Position numbers and translations under genes: made by a program. Source: Haemonchus contortus (Eukaryota > Nematoda > Chromadorea > Rhabditida > Trichostrongylidae). From it: DNA of 64,000 nucleotides. The first letter of the stretch is position 1, and every line of letters starts with the position of its first letter. Positions 1-25,000 of the stretch are shown in pieces. The stretch lies in NCBI GenBank assembly GCA_000469685.2, contig LS997564.1, forward strand, positions 16,422,283 through 16,486,282. Direction: 5' to 3'. Under the pieces are notes generated by a model. The model saw only the letters and a program-made list of their open reading frames with translations, made no database searches and was not told the DNA's origin.

Positions 1-3000
1 TTGCTGGACCATTTCCTCTAAGGCGGGTCGGATGAATTCACGAGGAGCTTCGCTTCCATTGCTGCTTTGCCTCTCTACGTTTGTCAGGAAAAAGCCTAAA
101 ATATTCCACTGGATCATCTTTTATTTCAATTGGTAGTAAGCCCACCCTTCCACACCCATCGTGGCTGCTTCACCACCGCCCTCACTCCCCCATCCCCCAC
201 CCTTTTTCCTTGCTACAGCCACCTTAGCATTAGTCAGCTTCACGACAAAAGCAGCGTGTCGTTTCCATGCGATGAACACAACAAGTGCATGGAGGGCCCT
301 TTGAGCCTTCGCGACTTGCCATTGACTGGTCCGACTCATTTGCCAAAAAAGGTGTCATTTGTGCTTGCACTATTGCCTCCGCCACTCCACCACCTGCTCA
401 AAACTCTTTTTCACAATAGTTCAGTTACTTTGAGGAGCCAGAGCCTTCTAGCTTGTCCAGGTGCTCCCGCCTTAATTAAGCCCCTATTGGGTCTAGTTCA
501 GGAATGCACAGGGAATACACCTGATACCAGGGCTAACTCGAACGTGAGCAAATCAATGCGATTCATTGCGTTGTTGAAATATCCGTTCAAGCGTATCTCC
601 TGTGCTTCAAGCGGGTCATGAGTACGCTCATTTTAACCTATTTCCGTTAGAGCCTAACTATTGTAATGTCCGGAAAGTTTCCGCCGATTTGAGTCATGTC
701 TTGATGAAAATTTCTGGAAGAACAAATTCATTCATCAAACAATATATCGTCCATTCTGTTCAGTTATGGTTCGCTATCCTCCTGTAAATTTCACTATCTC
801 ATTATCTTAGAGGGTTCCAGACTAGAATCGAGCTGTTTGCATCCCTTCATCGGATTGAACAGTTTTACATTCAAAAAATTCTGCAGAAACCCAAAGAGTG
901 GTAGTCTGATGAATGCCCTTACGATTGACCAGTTCACGGCGCTTGTGGTCCATCTCTACTTTCAAACTGTCTAGCTGAATGCAATACCTTTTCGAAGTTA
1001 GCCTTTAGTTACGGCAACAGCTCCTAACAAAAGATTCCCTTTCAATCTCACCTGGATTTTGACCTTTGGAGTGGTTTGTAACGGCTCATTGGGAAGGTTT
1101 TGGAATCGGTCCCGCTCCCTGTTTCATGCGTTTCAGAAACAGCTCAGTCAGTTTTGTTTTGTGTGAGCAACGAATCGCACACGGACGCGCAGTCAATCAC
1201 ATTGCGCTTGCTCAGTTCGTGAGGTAACCAAACATCAAGACGCTTAACAAAACCAAGTTCCAGCAAATGGTCATAGGGTTGATTTCGAAACACTGAGGCT
1301 TTCTCAAATTTCATGAGTAGTGATGCCGATTCGTTTCGATTAACATTTTGATTTGGTCGTTTTCAACTTATTATAACCTCCGTGAGCGTTGCCGATCTTC
1401 GAGGGTGAGTTCACCCTGTTTAACTTCCGCAAACCACTCACGCATTGTAGGTTCCCCTAGAGCATTGTCTACTTAAACGCCAAAGGCTTTCTCGCAGCTT
1501 GAGCAGCTTACTTGCCCTTGACGGTAGCAGAAATGCATCAACGCGGGGGACGGTACATTCGCGCGATTCTAGCTGCGCGCGGCGAAATGCGCGGCCAAAT
1601 TCGTGGCCATTTAAACGACCCTGGCGCCTATTATTGGGGCACAAACTTGAAGTAGAGTATATAAGTATGGTCAACTGATCCTGCCAATCAATTCTACTTC
1701 AACTTTGGGCCCCAACATTAGGCGCTAAAGTCCTCACAATCGCTATGAGTTTCGCCGCGCAATTTGCCAAGCGCAGCTCAAATCGCGCGAGTGTACACAC
1801 ACTCCATCAATGCACGCGATGGTCCCTGAATTTTCAGACGAGTCCTATACAGAAAGACTTGAGGAAAGTTGACAGAGTTCAAACAGAAATATAGGGGAGG
1901 AGATACCATTTCAGAAAATACATAACTTTATAAGGTTAGGCCCTTGATGTCCTGACAACAGTTGATAAACCCAGGGTGTTCAAAAACGGTGGGAACGTCC
2001 TGGGCAACCGAATGTAATGCTCTCAAAACAACAAGTATACAAAGACTCTCCTTTCAACAAGTACGGAATTTGTACTAACTTCTCGGTTCTTCTATCACCG
2101 ACTTTCTTTCGAGCTAAAAACCTATTGCTGATTGCACTTGCTATAATGGTAAACCGTTTGCACCCTTTCCCCTCAATTACGCACTGAAGCCTGTCCTTAC
2201 CGCCTCCACAGACTCCCATATGCAAAAAAACAACTCCCAGCCGATGCACAGGGTTCTTAAGGAGCAGTGTGTAGGAATGCCCATGATCATTCGCGTTTAC
2301 AGTTGAGCTTACCTTAACTATAACCAGCCCCCTGTCACGTCAGCTCTAATCGAGAGCGCGCTGTAGGCGTGGCAGTGGCGGGGGTAAGACGACGAGAGGC
2401 GGCGATCTGGAACAGGGCGTCAAGGTTAGAGACGCAGACTGAAGCGACCAGCCAGGGACGGAGGGCGTCGTCAGGACCAGCTGAATGCGCGACGCCGTCG
2501 CTAGCGCTAGCCAGTCTTCGTGATTGATTCGTGGACGGTTACCCAATCGAAATGCTGACCTTCTCCTAGCTTGATCTTCCTCTTCTATTCCTTCATCTCT
2601 TTAGAATCCTCTGTTGGCTTGTTACAATTTTCCTTGGAGTTTCTCTTCAATTCCTTGTTTTTTTTCTATCCTTTGTACAAATAGGTCTTTTACAATGGCA
2701 CCAATCACCTGCCTTACACGCGATTCTCCTCCGTTTCCATTCCCCTAAGTTATAGTCTTGCCAAGTGGGTCTATTTCCCAAAAGCCCTCATTTTTTGGAG
2801 CAGTTCCATGCTCATCCAATGAGTACCCCCCCCCCCCCCATCCGCCCAAATTTCTTTTGCCTGCTCTTTCATAGCTGGCTGTTGTAGTGACCTTCGATAC
2901 TGAAATCGAGCCAATGCTTCAAGTGAAATCCTGTAAGTACTCGCCTGGAAACCAACTTTTCCCTTTCTTTGGCGGACGTCCAATGATTTGGATTGGTTCG

Positions 3001-6000
3001 AGCAATTTATTATTCTGAGATGGTGATTTTCTTCTGAAAAATGTATGTGTCGGACGTCTAGACGCCATAATTTTTGTACGTATATCCTGTTCAGCATCGC
3101 AGCTTTTTAATTGCTTGCATAGTGGTGATGCAAACGGCCTTTGAATAAAACTTTCGTACGAGCGCGGTTTATGCTGGGTATTCATTGTATTCGTCCTACC
3201 GTCGTTTTCCTCAACCTTGAACTATTTATTCATCTACGAATTGACGTCGACAGCTGTAATTAAGCGAAGTAGAAGGCTCTACAGACCGAGAGATCGTTTG
3301 GTGGATCCAATAGCTAAGTTCTCTTAAAAACGTTCTATTGCTGCGCTACGTGCCAATTCAGTTCCGGCGGCTCATCAAAGAAGTCCTATTGTTGAGATTT
3401 ATATCAACCTCTCCCAGAGTTCTCTCAGAAACGTCTGAACGCAGTCATCTGACCAGCGGGACACACTGATCCGGCCAGCAGGTCTGAGTTGGTTACCTGC
3501 TTTATATCGATGCCATTTATACATCGTGTTTTTTTTGGTCGTCGCTTGTTTATTTAAATTACCGTATGTGGTTACTGTATTACAAAATCACGCGGACTAG
3601 AAATCTTTCTTGTCTCGGAAACTGCCAAAATTTCTTGCTTGTTCACGACTGAGTATCAATCAGACAGGTTATCAAGAGTGAAGTGATTGATTCGCATAAT
3701 GACCGTCTAGGGTGTGAAAAGGTGTGGGAGATGGGGTGTGAAACTTATTTGTGTAATAATAAAATGTTTTTATTGCAATGTTGGGAGGATACTGGTGTAG
3801 AAGGTGGTGCGCCACCTGGCTGAATCGTTCCGCTAACCTAACTCACCACAATCAGGTCTGCTCTCAAACGAGGTCAATTAGTTCGTGCTTGAGTCGTTAT
3901 GGGGAATAAAAAGTCTTACTCATGCATTGATTCTCATCCCACTGTGTAGGGTAAGTACGCTTTCGATCGTGCAATTATTCGGAATGCAAGTCGGGCAAGG
4001 ACGCCGGCTGAGTCAGTGGCCTTCTACCAGTCCACTTTTTTGAACAGAAGACGGTTTCTTTCAGAATGCCATTCCCTACCACTACAAACTTGTATCTCTG
4101 TCATCTTGTTCTTGCCAGTTGAATTGGTCATTACGTCGACATATCCAGAAGATTACTTCGGGTCATCATGATCATGGCTATAATTACCAACGTATTTATG
4201 CAAATGGCAAGTTCTGCGCTCATTGTTCCAGTGTCTTACTGGAATTCATTGGTTTGACGAGGCTGGCCTAGGTTATGGAATAGCCCAGAATCCATGGTTT
4301 TCTCTGCCTTGTGCCTTGTTCCCCAACGATTTTGAAGGAAATATACCTAATGATTTTTGGGGAAATGTCCATACTGATCAAGTATTGTGCTGTGTATGTT
4401 TTGTATTCTGACCCCATTTGAATTTGTTCGTGACGCGGCACAGCTAGATGGCTACCCTGGTTTCCCGAGCTTCTTCTCCGATGCTTACGTATGTGAAGGT
4501 GGTCGTGCTGGGAAATGGAACATGGAATCTGTTCTCCTTATTGTCTGTCCGTTGCATTTTATCCCACGATACGACCCGGATCTCTGTACTGAATCTTCGT
4601 TCAAGTAAATGAGACGCTGACCGTGAAAATCTTTGCACCTGCTCTTCCTACTTTAAAAGGATTTTCGTATCAACTGAATCTTCTGCATCTCGGGCTAGTG
4701 CATAGGTATTAGCCCCTGGGAAGAAGAGATAAGTGCAAGCGCCTTACTTGTCATGAAATTTGCTACACATCCACTCCTATTGTCTCTGTGCTTTCAGTAG
4801 ACGAATAATTTCAATTTTCCTGCTTGACCTGTCCTTTCTATTTAAAAAGGCTTTGGTGGCTTTATCTGATGTTGCAACCCCATTTTTCTACTGCAAAGTT
4901 TTCGCTGAAATCTTGCTCCCAGGCTTAGTCGGTGGTCACGTGAAGAACATGACATTTATTTTTGGCCGTGACGAAATTTGCTGCCAGTTTGGTGAACCCT
5001 CGCTTTCTCTAAATCTGTTCAAACCTTACTATTAGACCTTACTATAAGCATCGAAGGGAAGGGACGAGAACTGCATGACGTGTGGGCGACTTTGGCGGAA
5101 AACGTTAATGACTGGTCTACCTGGGACATCGAAACTACCTCGGTAGACGAATATTCAACCAAACTTCGAAGACCAGTGCCATTTCTTTGAAATGAAGGTT
5201 CGTGGAAGTTGATGGATGGCCAGTGCGCCGCTTACTTCTTTATGGTCAAACTATCGACTGACGCACGAAGTCTCTCCCTGCTCTTTGTTGTCAAAAGTTT
5301 TTTTTCGGTCCTCAGAAACCTGAAATGGAAGTGAGTGGTGGCTCTTTTGTTCCATGATTTTTCAATTGAAAATGAAAAACCAGGTCTTGTTGTGACTTCG
5401 CATCATTTTCCTCAGTGATTTCAATTGTCCCCATGGTTTCAATTGGCTTGTTGCTATGGTAGCAGGTCGTCCTGTCACCTGTCTCATTCCTATTTAGCTG
5501 TATTTCATTTAACTTATCTATTGGTTTCAATTGCTCTCAAAATGTACTTATTGGCCACTGCACGTGAAGCACACTACACATCCGGCTTTTATTGAATTGC
5601 CATTATTACATTTGTATTTATTTATTCATTCATTTGATTATTCACTTGTTTATTTACTTGTTCATTTATTTATAAATACTTTTCATTGTTCGTGAGTAAT
5701 TTATTTGTTTCGGAAGCCGTCTAACCTTCGCTCATCGCACATCCGCAGGTGATAGTTCAGGCTGTTTTACAAACTATTGACACAGCTGACACGTAGGGTT
5801 TTTGTGATCACTACCGCGCCAAGTGCCTCGGAGCTTTTTCCCCTTTATTGAAGCGCAGTAATTCAAAGAACTATGTCGTTTGCGTCAATTGAATATTACA
5901 GGTTGTAGCACTCAGCATCTAGTTATGTAGTCACTTAGTGTTATTTAAAACTCCAAAGTTTCTCTCGGTCGGGGTAGCTCATGAGGGAGAGCTTAATTCA

Positions 6001-6939
6001 AATAGCAATCGATGAAACAAAAAGTTACTGTAACCCATATTTGTCATGGAAGTTAGGCTAATTATATCTACACCAGTCGGTTCGCTCGGCTAATGCCGGG
6101 CTTCCCTCCTTTTTTGACAAAGTTCTGGTAATCGGCTAACTCTTCACTCCTACTTTGAGCACGTAAAATTTTTCTGTACACGAAGTTTGGCACAGGACTA
6201 ACGGAGTGGTGCAAATGGTATTCAGCGTAAGTCGGTGCTTACGCCTTTAATTGGAAGTATTGATCTTTCGCACTATTTTTTAAAAATAAATACCCAAAGA
6301 TTCAATTGTCAGGCACCCAAAGCCTCGGGCGGTACTCACAAGTGTTTCGAGTGATGATATGATAACACCATTATCAGATGTCGTTATCAATGGACCCTTT
6401 TCATCACGAAGATATCATTAGTTGAGAATCCCAGATTACTGATGGTCGGTTAAGTTTTGTCGCAAATTATATCGAACATCCTTCACTGATTCACAAACCT
6501 TGCTGGGACACTGTCGGGTCGAAAAGCAGTCAAGATAGGGCGTAATAAGGCCTTTACAACCGACTTAGCCGCCGTGCTTACGGCTTACTGTTCAACCGAC
6601 GTCCATCCGTCCGTCACGTCGGTTGAATCGTTGAAGTCTGAAAGCAGCCAATGGCACGCGCATTTGGAGAGCTCCTTCAAATATATGTTCTTGCAATTTT
6701 GTCGCCCCACTATCGTCCAACCCTCATTTTTACAACTCTTTTGAGTCTCACACTTCTCTAATTACGCCAGTTTTCGCGTTTTCTTCGCCTTTTTGTGCTC
6801 TATTTTGAACTATCATTTGTGTCATTGAGAGCCAGATCCCTCTAAAATTATCGTGGTTGCAGTGTCTTTAAGCGCGTGGATTCTCAATTTCAAACGTTTA
6901 GAAAGGCGTTAAATGCAGCATTATTCAACGGCCTGCTAG
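1..6939. other. Gene-poor intergenic stretch
   Basis: I find no convincing gene here. Open frames are short and lack both recognisable motifs and well-formed splice junctions in phase. It holds one foldback repeat (1553-1796, listed separately), a 14-nt C run near 2826-2839, and an AT-rich stretch of imperfect TTTATT/TTCATT repeats near 5590-5690. Near 6626-6652 there is a single end of the GGCTGCTTTC-type MITE seen elsewhere in the window. Any regulatory sequence for the PHF12-like gene at 7838 cannot be recognised by eye. Confidence 0.6.
1553..1796. repeat. Palindromic foldback repeat (copy 1)
   Basis: The two halves are imperfect reverse complements of each other, from GTACA at 1553 to TGTAC at 1796. 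They carry the module shared by the other foldback copies: a GC-rich outer part (GCGCGGC...AATTGCGCGG), then CGCCTATTATTGGGGC, then GAAGTAGA near the centre. No coding capacity is visible. Related copies lie at 19649-20879, 56400-56637 and 57030-57272. The family is probably a non-autonomous DNA transposon or MITE; the superfamily is not determined. Confidence 0.75.
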
Positions 6940-7590
6940 ACGTTACTGCGTTGTAACGCAGATATGTGCTTCGGAACGCAGGGTGTGTAGTTTCTGAACG
7001 ATCGCACCTAATTAAGGTGACTTTGCACCTAGGCGCGAAGCGGCTTCGGTTAGGTGTGGTGACTTCATGGTCATTATGCTGCCATATTATCGTTATTGAG
7101 GGTTCGGATGAGAATATTCACAGCAAGGAGGTGGTGCTTCTATAGAGAATTAGGTTTTACAATTAGCGCATGAACAATTCAGGATCACTGGTTTCGAGAG
7201 TGTCTTTCCGTGTAGAATGAATAAATTCGATATATTTCTGGTTGAAATTTCTGCAGAATGAAAATCAGTATGTTTCTTTTCCTTTTTTACGCTCATCTAT
7301 AATATCAAACAACCTTCCCAGAGGGAGTATAATAGTTTGATATTGGGACTGCTCGTTTTTGAAAGAAACTTGATTTTCTAATGAAAGCTCCGCTCACTTT
7401 CTGCCATTATTCTCATCATTTAACAACATTCAGCACAGTCAATAGCGATCTGTAGGCAGAATAATGACCATGAAGTTCTCGCTCCAAATTGATGTCGCTT
7501 TGAGCTTAGGTGCAAAGTGACTAATTAAATGCGTGTAAGGTCGCCAACCCCGCAGCGCATATATCTGCGTTGTGACCCAGATTGTGCCTC
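6940..7590. mobile_element. Inverted-repeat element, ~125-bp arms
   Basis: A left arm (about 6950-7083) reappears inverted at about 7457-7585. Shared blocks include GGCAGAATAATGACCATGAAGT versus its complement around 7066-7083, TTAGGTGCAAAGTCAC, and an ATATCTGCGTT block at the outer end. The arms have diverged by substitutions and small indels, so the insertion is old. Inside it is a smaller inverted repeat of AATATCAAAC with a 24-nt spacer, near 7300-7345. No transposase is present. It sits about 250 bp upstream of the PHF12-like start codon. Confidence 0.6.
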
Positions 7591-7837
7591 AGACCGCAGG
7601 CAATATGTGTGAATGCGCCCGGAGTTATTTGTTTGCCAAGTGACCAACTATTTCATATTTGGCCCTCAGAGCTGCTTGTTGAAATGTAGTTTGGAGTCAA
7701 TGTAGTCGCCCCGTTCTCTAAAACTGTATGCTTTTTATATAATTTAATGCCGGTTCTTGTTAGCTGCAGCCGTAATCTTTTGAGTCCGAGTTAGTTTCAA
7801 AACATGTTAAGTATTTGCTATTACTTAGACGAACTGG

Positions 7838-18983
<11,146 letters not shown>

Positions 18984-21900
18984 TGTAATGATGTGAAGAA
19001 GCGGAGCATCTCAGGGTCATGGACCCGTTCTTGGAGAGCCGAACCCTAAGCCCTTGCGCTTGGTGCTCAGTAAGCATTATCGGCTCGATAGCATGAACTT
19101 GAGGGTATTTATTCGGCGGATCTTCTGTTTGAAGGAAGAACGCTTAAGATTTGACGAGTAATGACCAAGATATTCATAGAGATGGAACGCCCATCCACCA
19201 TACTTTTGCTTCCATCGATCCAGTGACAGATGATTAAAACAAGGACTGTACGTTGAGCGTATGCTCTTATGGAGAAGTTATACCTATATTTTCGAAAATC
19301 CACGCCATGTCTCTACTAAAATCTGGCGTTTGTGAACTGAGTTTTGCTCATCATAGGATTGCTAAGCACCAAACATCAACAAGTCACCATACCCGTGTTC
19401 AGGATAAATTGGCTATTGTTGAAAGAAAAACTTGTTTTCCGTGATGCGATTGCTGTACGTATTTATCTTCCTTCCTTCAGTTGTATATATTGTAAAGTTT
19501 CAAATGTTTTTTTTTTGTATTTTCGGTCGTGTGGATCATAATATGCTAAATTTTCTTAGCGTTACAATTCCAGTTTAGTTATTTTCGTAGTTCGTTTTCT
19601 AACAGTTTTCATTTTCTAAGGTGGGGGGTGATGCGTGTTGAGGCATAAGGCTGCCTCCATAGTCCGCCGGGGGCCGGCTGGCAAGCCAGCGCTCTGACGT
19701 AAGAAGAATTACTTCTTATCTAAGAAATCTACGTCTGTTGCATTTTATTATATTTCACGGTCAGCACGGGAAACGGTCAAGTAGTGCGTCCGAGGGTGCG
19801 CGCGGCAAATTGCGCGGCGAAATTCATACCTATTCTGACGATTTTAGCGCCTATTATTTGGGCCCAATTTTGAAGTATAGTAGAATAGTAGGATCAGCTA
19901 ACCTTACTAATCTGGTTACAGGACCGTTGTCAACCGCGTGTGTAGTGACTCAGCGTTTTTGTCGTTTTCTCTGCGTCTCCATTAACAGGCATCTCACCGC
20001 GAAGAGGATAGAGGGCAGACGAGAGAGCTCGTCATTCCTCGACTCCTATTACCAGTGATACAATAGGATACCTACCGCACACTGTCGGGTTAAGATTGAA
20101 TCAATGGTGTTGCAAATCTTCAAGCGATATTGTTGATTTCAGCCTTCAAGCGATACTGTTGATTTCGGCGCTGATTCCCATGAAAACAAAGTAGCAAATA
20201 GTTTGCAAGCTTGAATTTTCTTTAAGGCCACATAGATCTTTCTCGGTGTGGATGTCCTGTGCAGGTGTTTTATTGATATTTGGTCGAAGATCAAGCCTTT
20301 AGTTTTCCCAGAGCATCTGAGCTGGTCAACGAGCAACAATCCTCACCGATGTGCTACACATTACAACACATCCCTCATTTTCCGTATCTTCTATTTGTTT
20401 GTCTGTTGAAAGTAGGAAGTTTTCTTAGTTGAAATAAGTATATCTTTCTGAAAATTCTTCGACTCTCGGACCCATTCGAAAGTCTACGCTTGACGAGAGA
20501 GCGCTCTGAAGGAGAGTACGGACAACGAGCGGACACGCCCTCTTCCCGCTGGTGAACACGACACGCAGAGACTGCTTCGCCGTCTGATTCTTTCAGCGAG
20601 AGAAATTCTGGTTGACAACAGCCCTGTAACCTACTAATCTACCCTACTTCAGATTTGGGCCCCAATAATAGCCGGAGTCGTCCAAATTCGCCACGAACCT
20701 CGCCGCGCAACTTGCCGCGCGCGCCCTCGGACGCACGACTTGATACACACCCGGTCGGCACAGGTCAGAACCGTGAAATAAAATGCAACAGACGTAGATT
20801 TCTTACATACGAACTAACTCGTTTTACGTCAGTGCGCCGGCTCGCCGGCCGGCCGGCCGGCGGACTATGAAAGCAGCCATAGAGTTGATGGATACATCGC
20901 CGCGTCCGTTGTAGGCCTCGTAATCCTAATTTTCGGATGTGAAATCGTGCGCCGTAGCGTCACGATGCTGGAACAAATTTCGCTGTTGGCACCCATTATT
21001 GGCTGACAGAGGGCAAAAGCTAGCGTGAAAGTTGATTCAGCTGCTTGAAGACAGAAAATGAACAAGCCCCAGCAGATCAAGACTTTATCGCGTGCATCCA
21101 GTGTGGTACAGCGGTTCGCAATATTTGTAGGTAACAACTTTTTCTAAACTCAATGTATGGCATCATTTGGGAAATTCACGGCATTCCTTGCCTCCTTGTA
21201 ATCATATCGCTTTCAGTCATCAGGTGTTTATACTTTGCCGATCGGGTCATGTATTTTGTGCATATATGTATCTCAGAAGTGTCATTGGAATTGTCACAGA
21301 AGTTTATTTGCTGTTTTGTGTTTTTTCATTTCAAAGAAGTGGTTGACATTAAACGTTTTCTCCTCTTCCCTGTTTTTTTTTTTTCAAATGCGGTCGAGAT
21401 TCCGCGCATACTGGTATTTTTCTATACCATCATCTCTGTTTATGCTAGATCTCTATTCCTTACTAGGGAGGAGAATGCTTACTCGCACCGATATAAGTTA
21501 ATTTCACAGAAACGAAAGTTCAGAGAAAAGGGGGAACTCTGTTTCCAAGTACTGCTTTGACTTCTAAACTCTGTGGGCAACGGAGGGGATGAACATACCG
21601 AGGATTAGGTTTCAACTAGTGTGAACTTAAAATTCTTTCCGCTGGTAAATCAATAGCCTTCAGCTATCACGTTTCTCTACGACTCTATTCTAACCATAGT
21701 TCAAAGTAGATAGACTTTCAAAGGAAGAAGCGCTCCAAGGATATATCCCACATGTGACATAATGAAAGGACTCCAGCTCAGGTTCAGGCGCATGTTCGTC
21801 ACCTGAATATGTTCGATCACGACCGGGCGTAAGTCAGGACCTCCACAGTGAAAGTAGAGCAGTCGCGGATTTCCGATTTTCTGTTAGTTTATGCCTTAAC

Positions 21901-22048
21901 TAATTTCGCCTGAACCGGTTTTCTTCTTCTAGATTCTTAATTAGTTCGGTATTGTAGCTGTTAATAGTGAACCTGAATAGAACCGAATCAAGAGAGCAAT
22001 TTGGGAATGCTTATTCAATCTTGGCTTTAATGTTGACCCGTGTTTCAG
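18984..22048. other. Region downstream of the PHF12-like gene
   Basis: Apart from the foldback element at 19649-20879, I see no supported gene in this stretch. Open frames near 21153-21560 are AT-biased, have no splice structure and have no recognisable motif. Confidence 0.5.
19649..20879. mobile_element. 1.2-kb foldback element with ~260-bp inverted arms
   Basis: The left arm (19649 to ~19905) starts GGCTGCCTCCATAGTCCGCC. The right arm (~20615-20879) ends GGCGGACTATGAAAGCAGCC. Within the arms the same blocks appear in inverted order: CTGACGTAA, AAATCTACGTCTGTTGCATT, GCGTCCGAGGGTGCGCGCGGC and GGGCCCAA(A)T..TGAAGTA. The ~700-bp middle shows no transposase. It combines the terminal module of the 56810-56942 MITE with the palindromic module of the 57030-57272 element, so those look like deletion derivatives of this longer form. 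It lies between the PHF12-like stop and the next exon-like ORFs. Confidence 0.75.
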
Positions 22049-25000
22049 AATGATTATTCATTGCCCAACAAAACGGCCATAATCAAGCGTAAGGCTAGGG
22101 CCTCGAGTACATTGTTTTCCATTCGAAAATGGTGGGATAATAGAATAATTGTGGTTTTGAAATCCGATGACACAAAACTGGTTTACTTTCCGGGCAGAAT
22201 CGATTTGAGGTCAGTGCGATGTACTTCATTAAAATCTGCGGACAGGAAGGTTACGTCGTCTCATAGGCATGAAGTTTAGATAACGCTTACTTATTCCTTT
22301 TGAACCAATAACCTCGTCAAGGTCGGCTGTGAATTATTTGAGAAACGTTGTATTCGTTGTATTGTTTGAGAAATGTTCCGTTATTTGCGATGCGAATGCG
22401 TTTCATGGGATTTTAAATTCAGATTGACTACGCCCACATGTCTTTTTTATAAATTAGCTTATCAACTTTTGCCAGACTTACCCAATTCTGTGCTCAAGTA
22501 GAAAACTAAAATCGTTTACTTGCTTCTTATCGACCTTTTTTTGACTATGAGGTACTGGTTTTCAAGTAGATCATGTAGTTTCACTTCGAAAAAGGTGTTC
22601 TTCATTTCCCGTTTAGATTCTTGAAAATGTACATCTTGACAGCCTGGGTTTGCAGCGTACTGAAGCAAACATCCCCTATCTAAGTCCCTTGGCGGCTAGA
22701 CGCGGGCAGTTGCTAGCGATGGGTGATTTTCAAACTGTTCTTGTGTGGTGGTTGTGTTACCTTCGCTGCAGGAACTTCGTCCCCGTTTTTCATGTGAGTG
22801 AACGCACTTTGTAAAAGCTTGCCCGTCCATGTTATCGCGTCCTGCTCGTTTTCTGCTTACAACTCTAGGAGTGTTGACAATTTGTTAATTCTTCCATAGT
22901 TTCTTTTTCTTTGAGAGACTTTTTGACCCTTCTAGCCCTTAATATTTCTTTTCAATTTTCTAGTAGGTATGTGGAAGGAGAAGTTTTCCATAATAATTCC
23001 GTTGAAAAGAAAAAGATCTCTTCGAAGCCAATCTCTATGATTAGATGTGGTGGTGATGCAAAATTGTAAAGTCTGAGGAAAAGGAGTTCTCACAAAAGGA
23101 TTGTCCAATTACATGAAACAGTATATCGTCAAATGGTTCCACTTGGATTTCGAAACATGAACACATACCACATTGCTAGCCAAAGCTTCCTACCGATGCA
23201 GAGGATCTGTCGGCAGTAGTAGACGAGACTCAGAAAACCACACAATTCGCTAGAAGTGTGGTAGAAATGGTCGAAGAATGTCGGTTATTACGAGTTCTAC
23301 TGATATCAGAGGTTGAATTGCGTCCCGAGAGTGTTCATCGATAAGCCTGTTCTGAGTTCCCTGTTATTCTACCTTTGTCTATACGCCAGTCATTACTTAG
23401 GAGATAGTTTTCGAGTTTTTGCCTGGTGGCTCGAGGGGTAGTTCTCCTAGGAATATAGCTGTTGTAATGAGCAGTATTTCAACGGCAGCCTGTCTTGAGA
23501 CACACTGTTCTTTTACCATTCGACGTCACAACCACTGTTCGATGGTGTTCATTTTACTCCGATGGCTGTCTGCAATTGCGTACTATCGGAAACTATCGTA
23601 ACTCTACGCTTGCTTTTATTCTGTTTGAGACTGAGCAGGGTGACTATTTCATTTGTTTGTGGACTTGCTTTGATTGATCAGCCTAACTTTCCTATTCAGT
23701 TTCACCTAACCCTGAAATTTCTGTTCTCTATTTTGCTCGGCAGCCAGAAAGCTAGCGATAAAGCCGTAAATTAGGCTTATAGTTAAGGAAAAGAATCTGA
23801 AGTCTCATCGAATTGTCTATTATTGATTCGCTTCGGTATAGTGATAAACCGTATAAATCCTCGAAAATTGAAAAATCTTGAGGTGGAAATATGGGGTTGG
23901 CTTAACAGTTCTACTGGGATTTTGATGGCTACTACTATATTTAAGCTACGTGAGTATAGGGCTTAAGTATGTTGTGTCGATTTCCTTTTGCATAGTCATT
24001 GACCAAATTTAGTATATAATAGTACTTATGTGTATAATGTAATTTGTCCGTCATGAAAAACAAACTGGACAACTAATGGAGATAACGTTGTGACAAGGTT
24101 CTGGGAAGTGAAACTGTACATATGAAATCATGCTCATGCGAATCACCCCAGTCAGTCTTCGAAATTGAGTAAAAGGAAGCGTATGTTTCGGTAGTTGCCA
24201 TTAGTAGAAACTGCGAACTACTACCGTTGCGTAAATGAATAGCATCCTTTGATTCGACGAAAGGTGGTGGTGTGGATGACGTCAAAAATTCAGGAGCCGG
24301 GCGGAACGCTCGTATGAGCAGGTGCGAAGAGCTTACATAATTAGAGTGGCAACGCGCATTAGTGTTTAGCTGTTGCTAAGTGAATATGTAAGCAAGTTGA
24401 TTCGATTTGAAGTTGTTGTAAGGTCTGAATCGTAACGAGGTATGTTTATTGCACAAAGGTTTCCCGAACCATGAGGGCGTGGTTTTTTGGTTCGTTATTT
24501 TTGGTAATCTAGAAAAGTACAAGCTCAGGAAAAGAAAGATTGTATAGACCTGAGCAACGGATTGCATGCTGACCTTGGAAATGGGTTCTGTAAGTCGCAG
24601 TTGGTCTTGCATTTTCACAACTTCTATCTGTCACTGATATTTGCAACTGGATGAGGGATCAAGTAAATGATATTTCGTCTTCAGCTGTTGTGGCAATTCA
24701 AAAAGATATCGATGTTTTCTCGAAATTTTTTTACTATTTCCTGTAGGATTCGTTCGTGAGAGCTTGATAGTACAGGCATATCTGGTAAGGTTACTCTCTG
24801 CTTTCGGCTGTAGTGAAGTCATAGGTCCCATGGAAGTCGTGTTTTGGGTGTTCATCGTCGGAATCACGTTGTCGAATATGTTATCACTACCAATTCCTGA
24901 ATTCGAAAGTAAAAGGACTGTGAATCTGCTTAATTTCCGTGTTGCGAAACCTTTCCTTTAATTGAAATTCATGCATATGGGTATCAGCACGTTCACATAG

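Noticed and set aside
130..621. 163-codon plus-strand ORF at the window start
   Set aside because: Low-complexity His/Pro/Leu-rich translation with no splice context, no homology recognised and opposing frames equally open.
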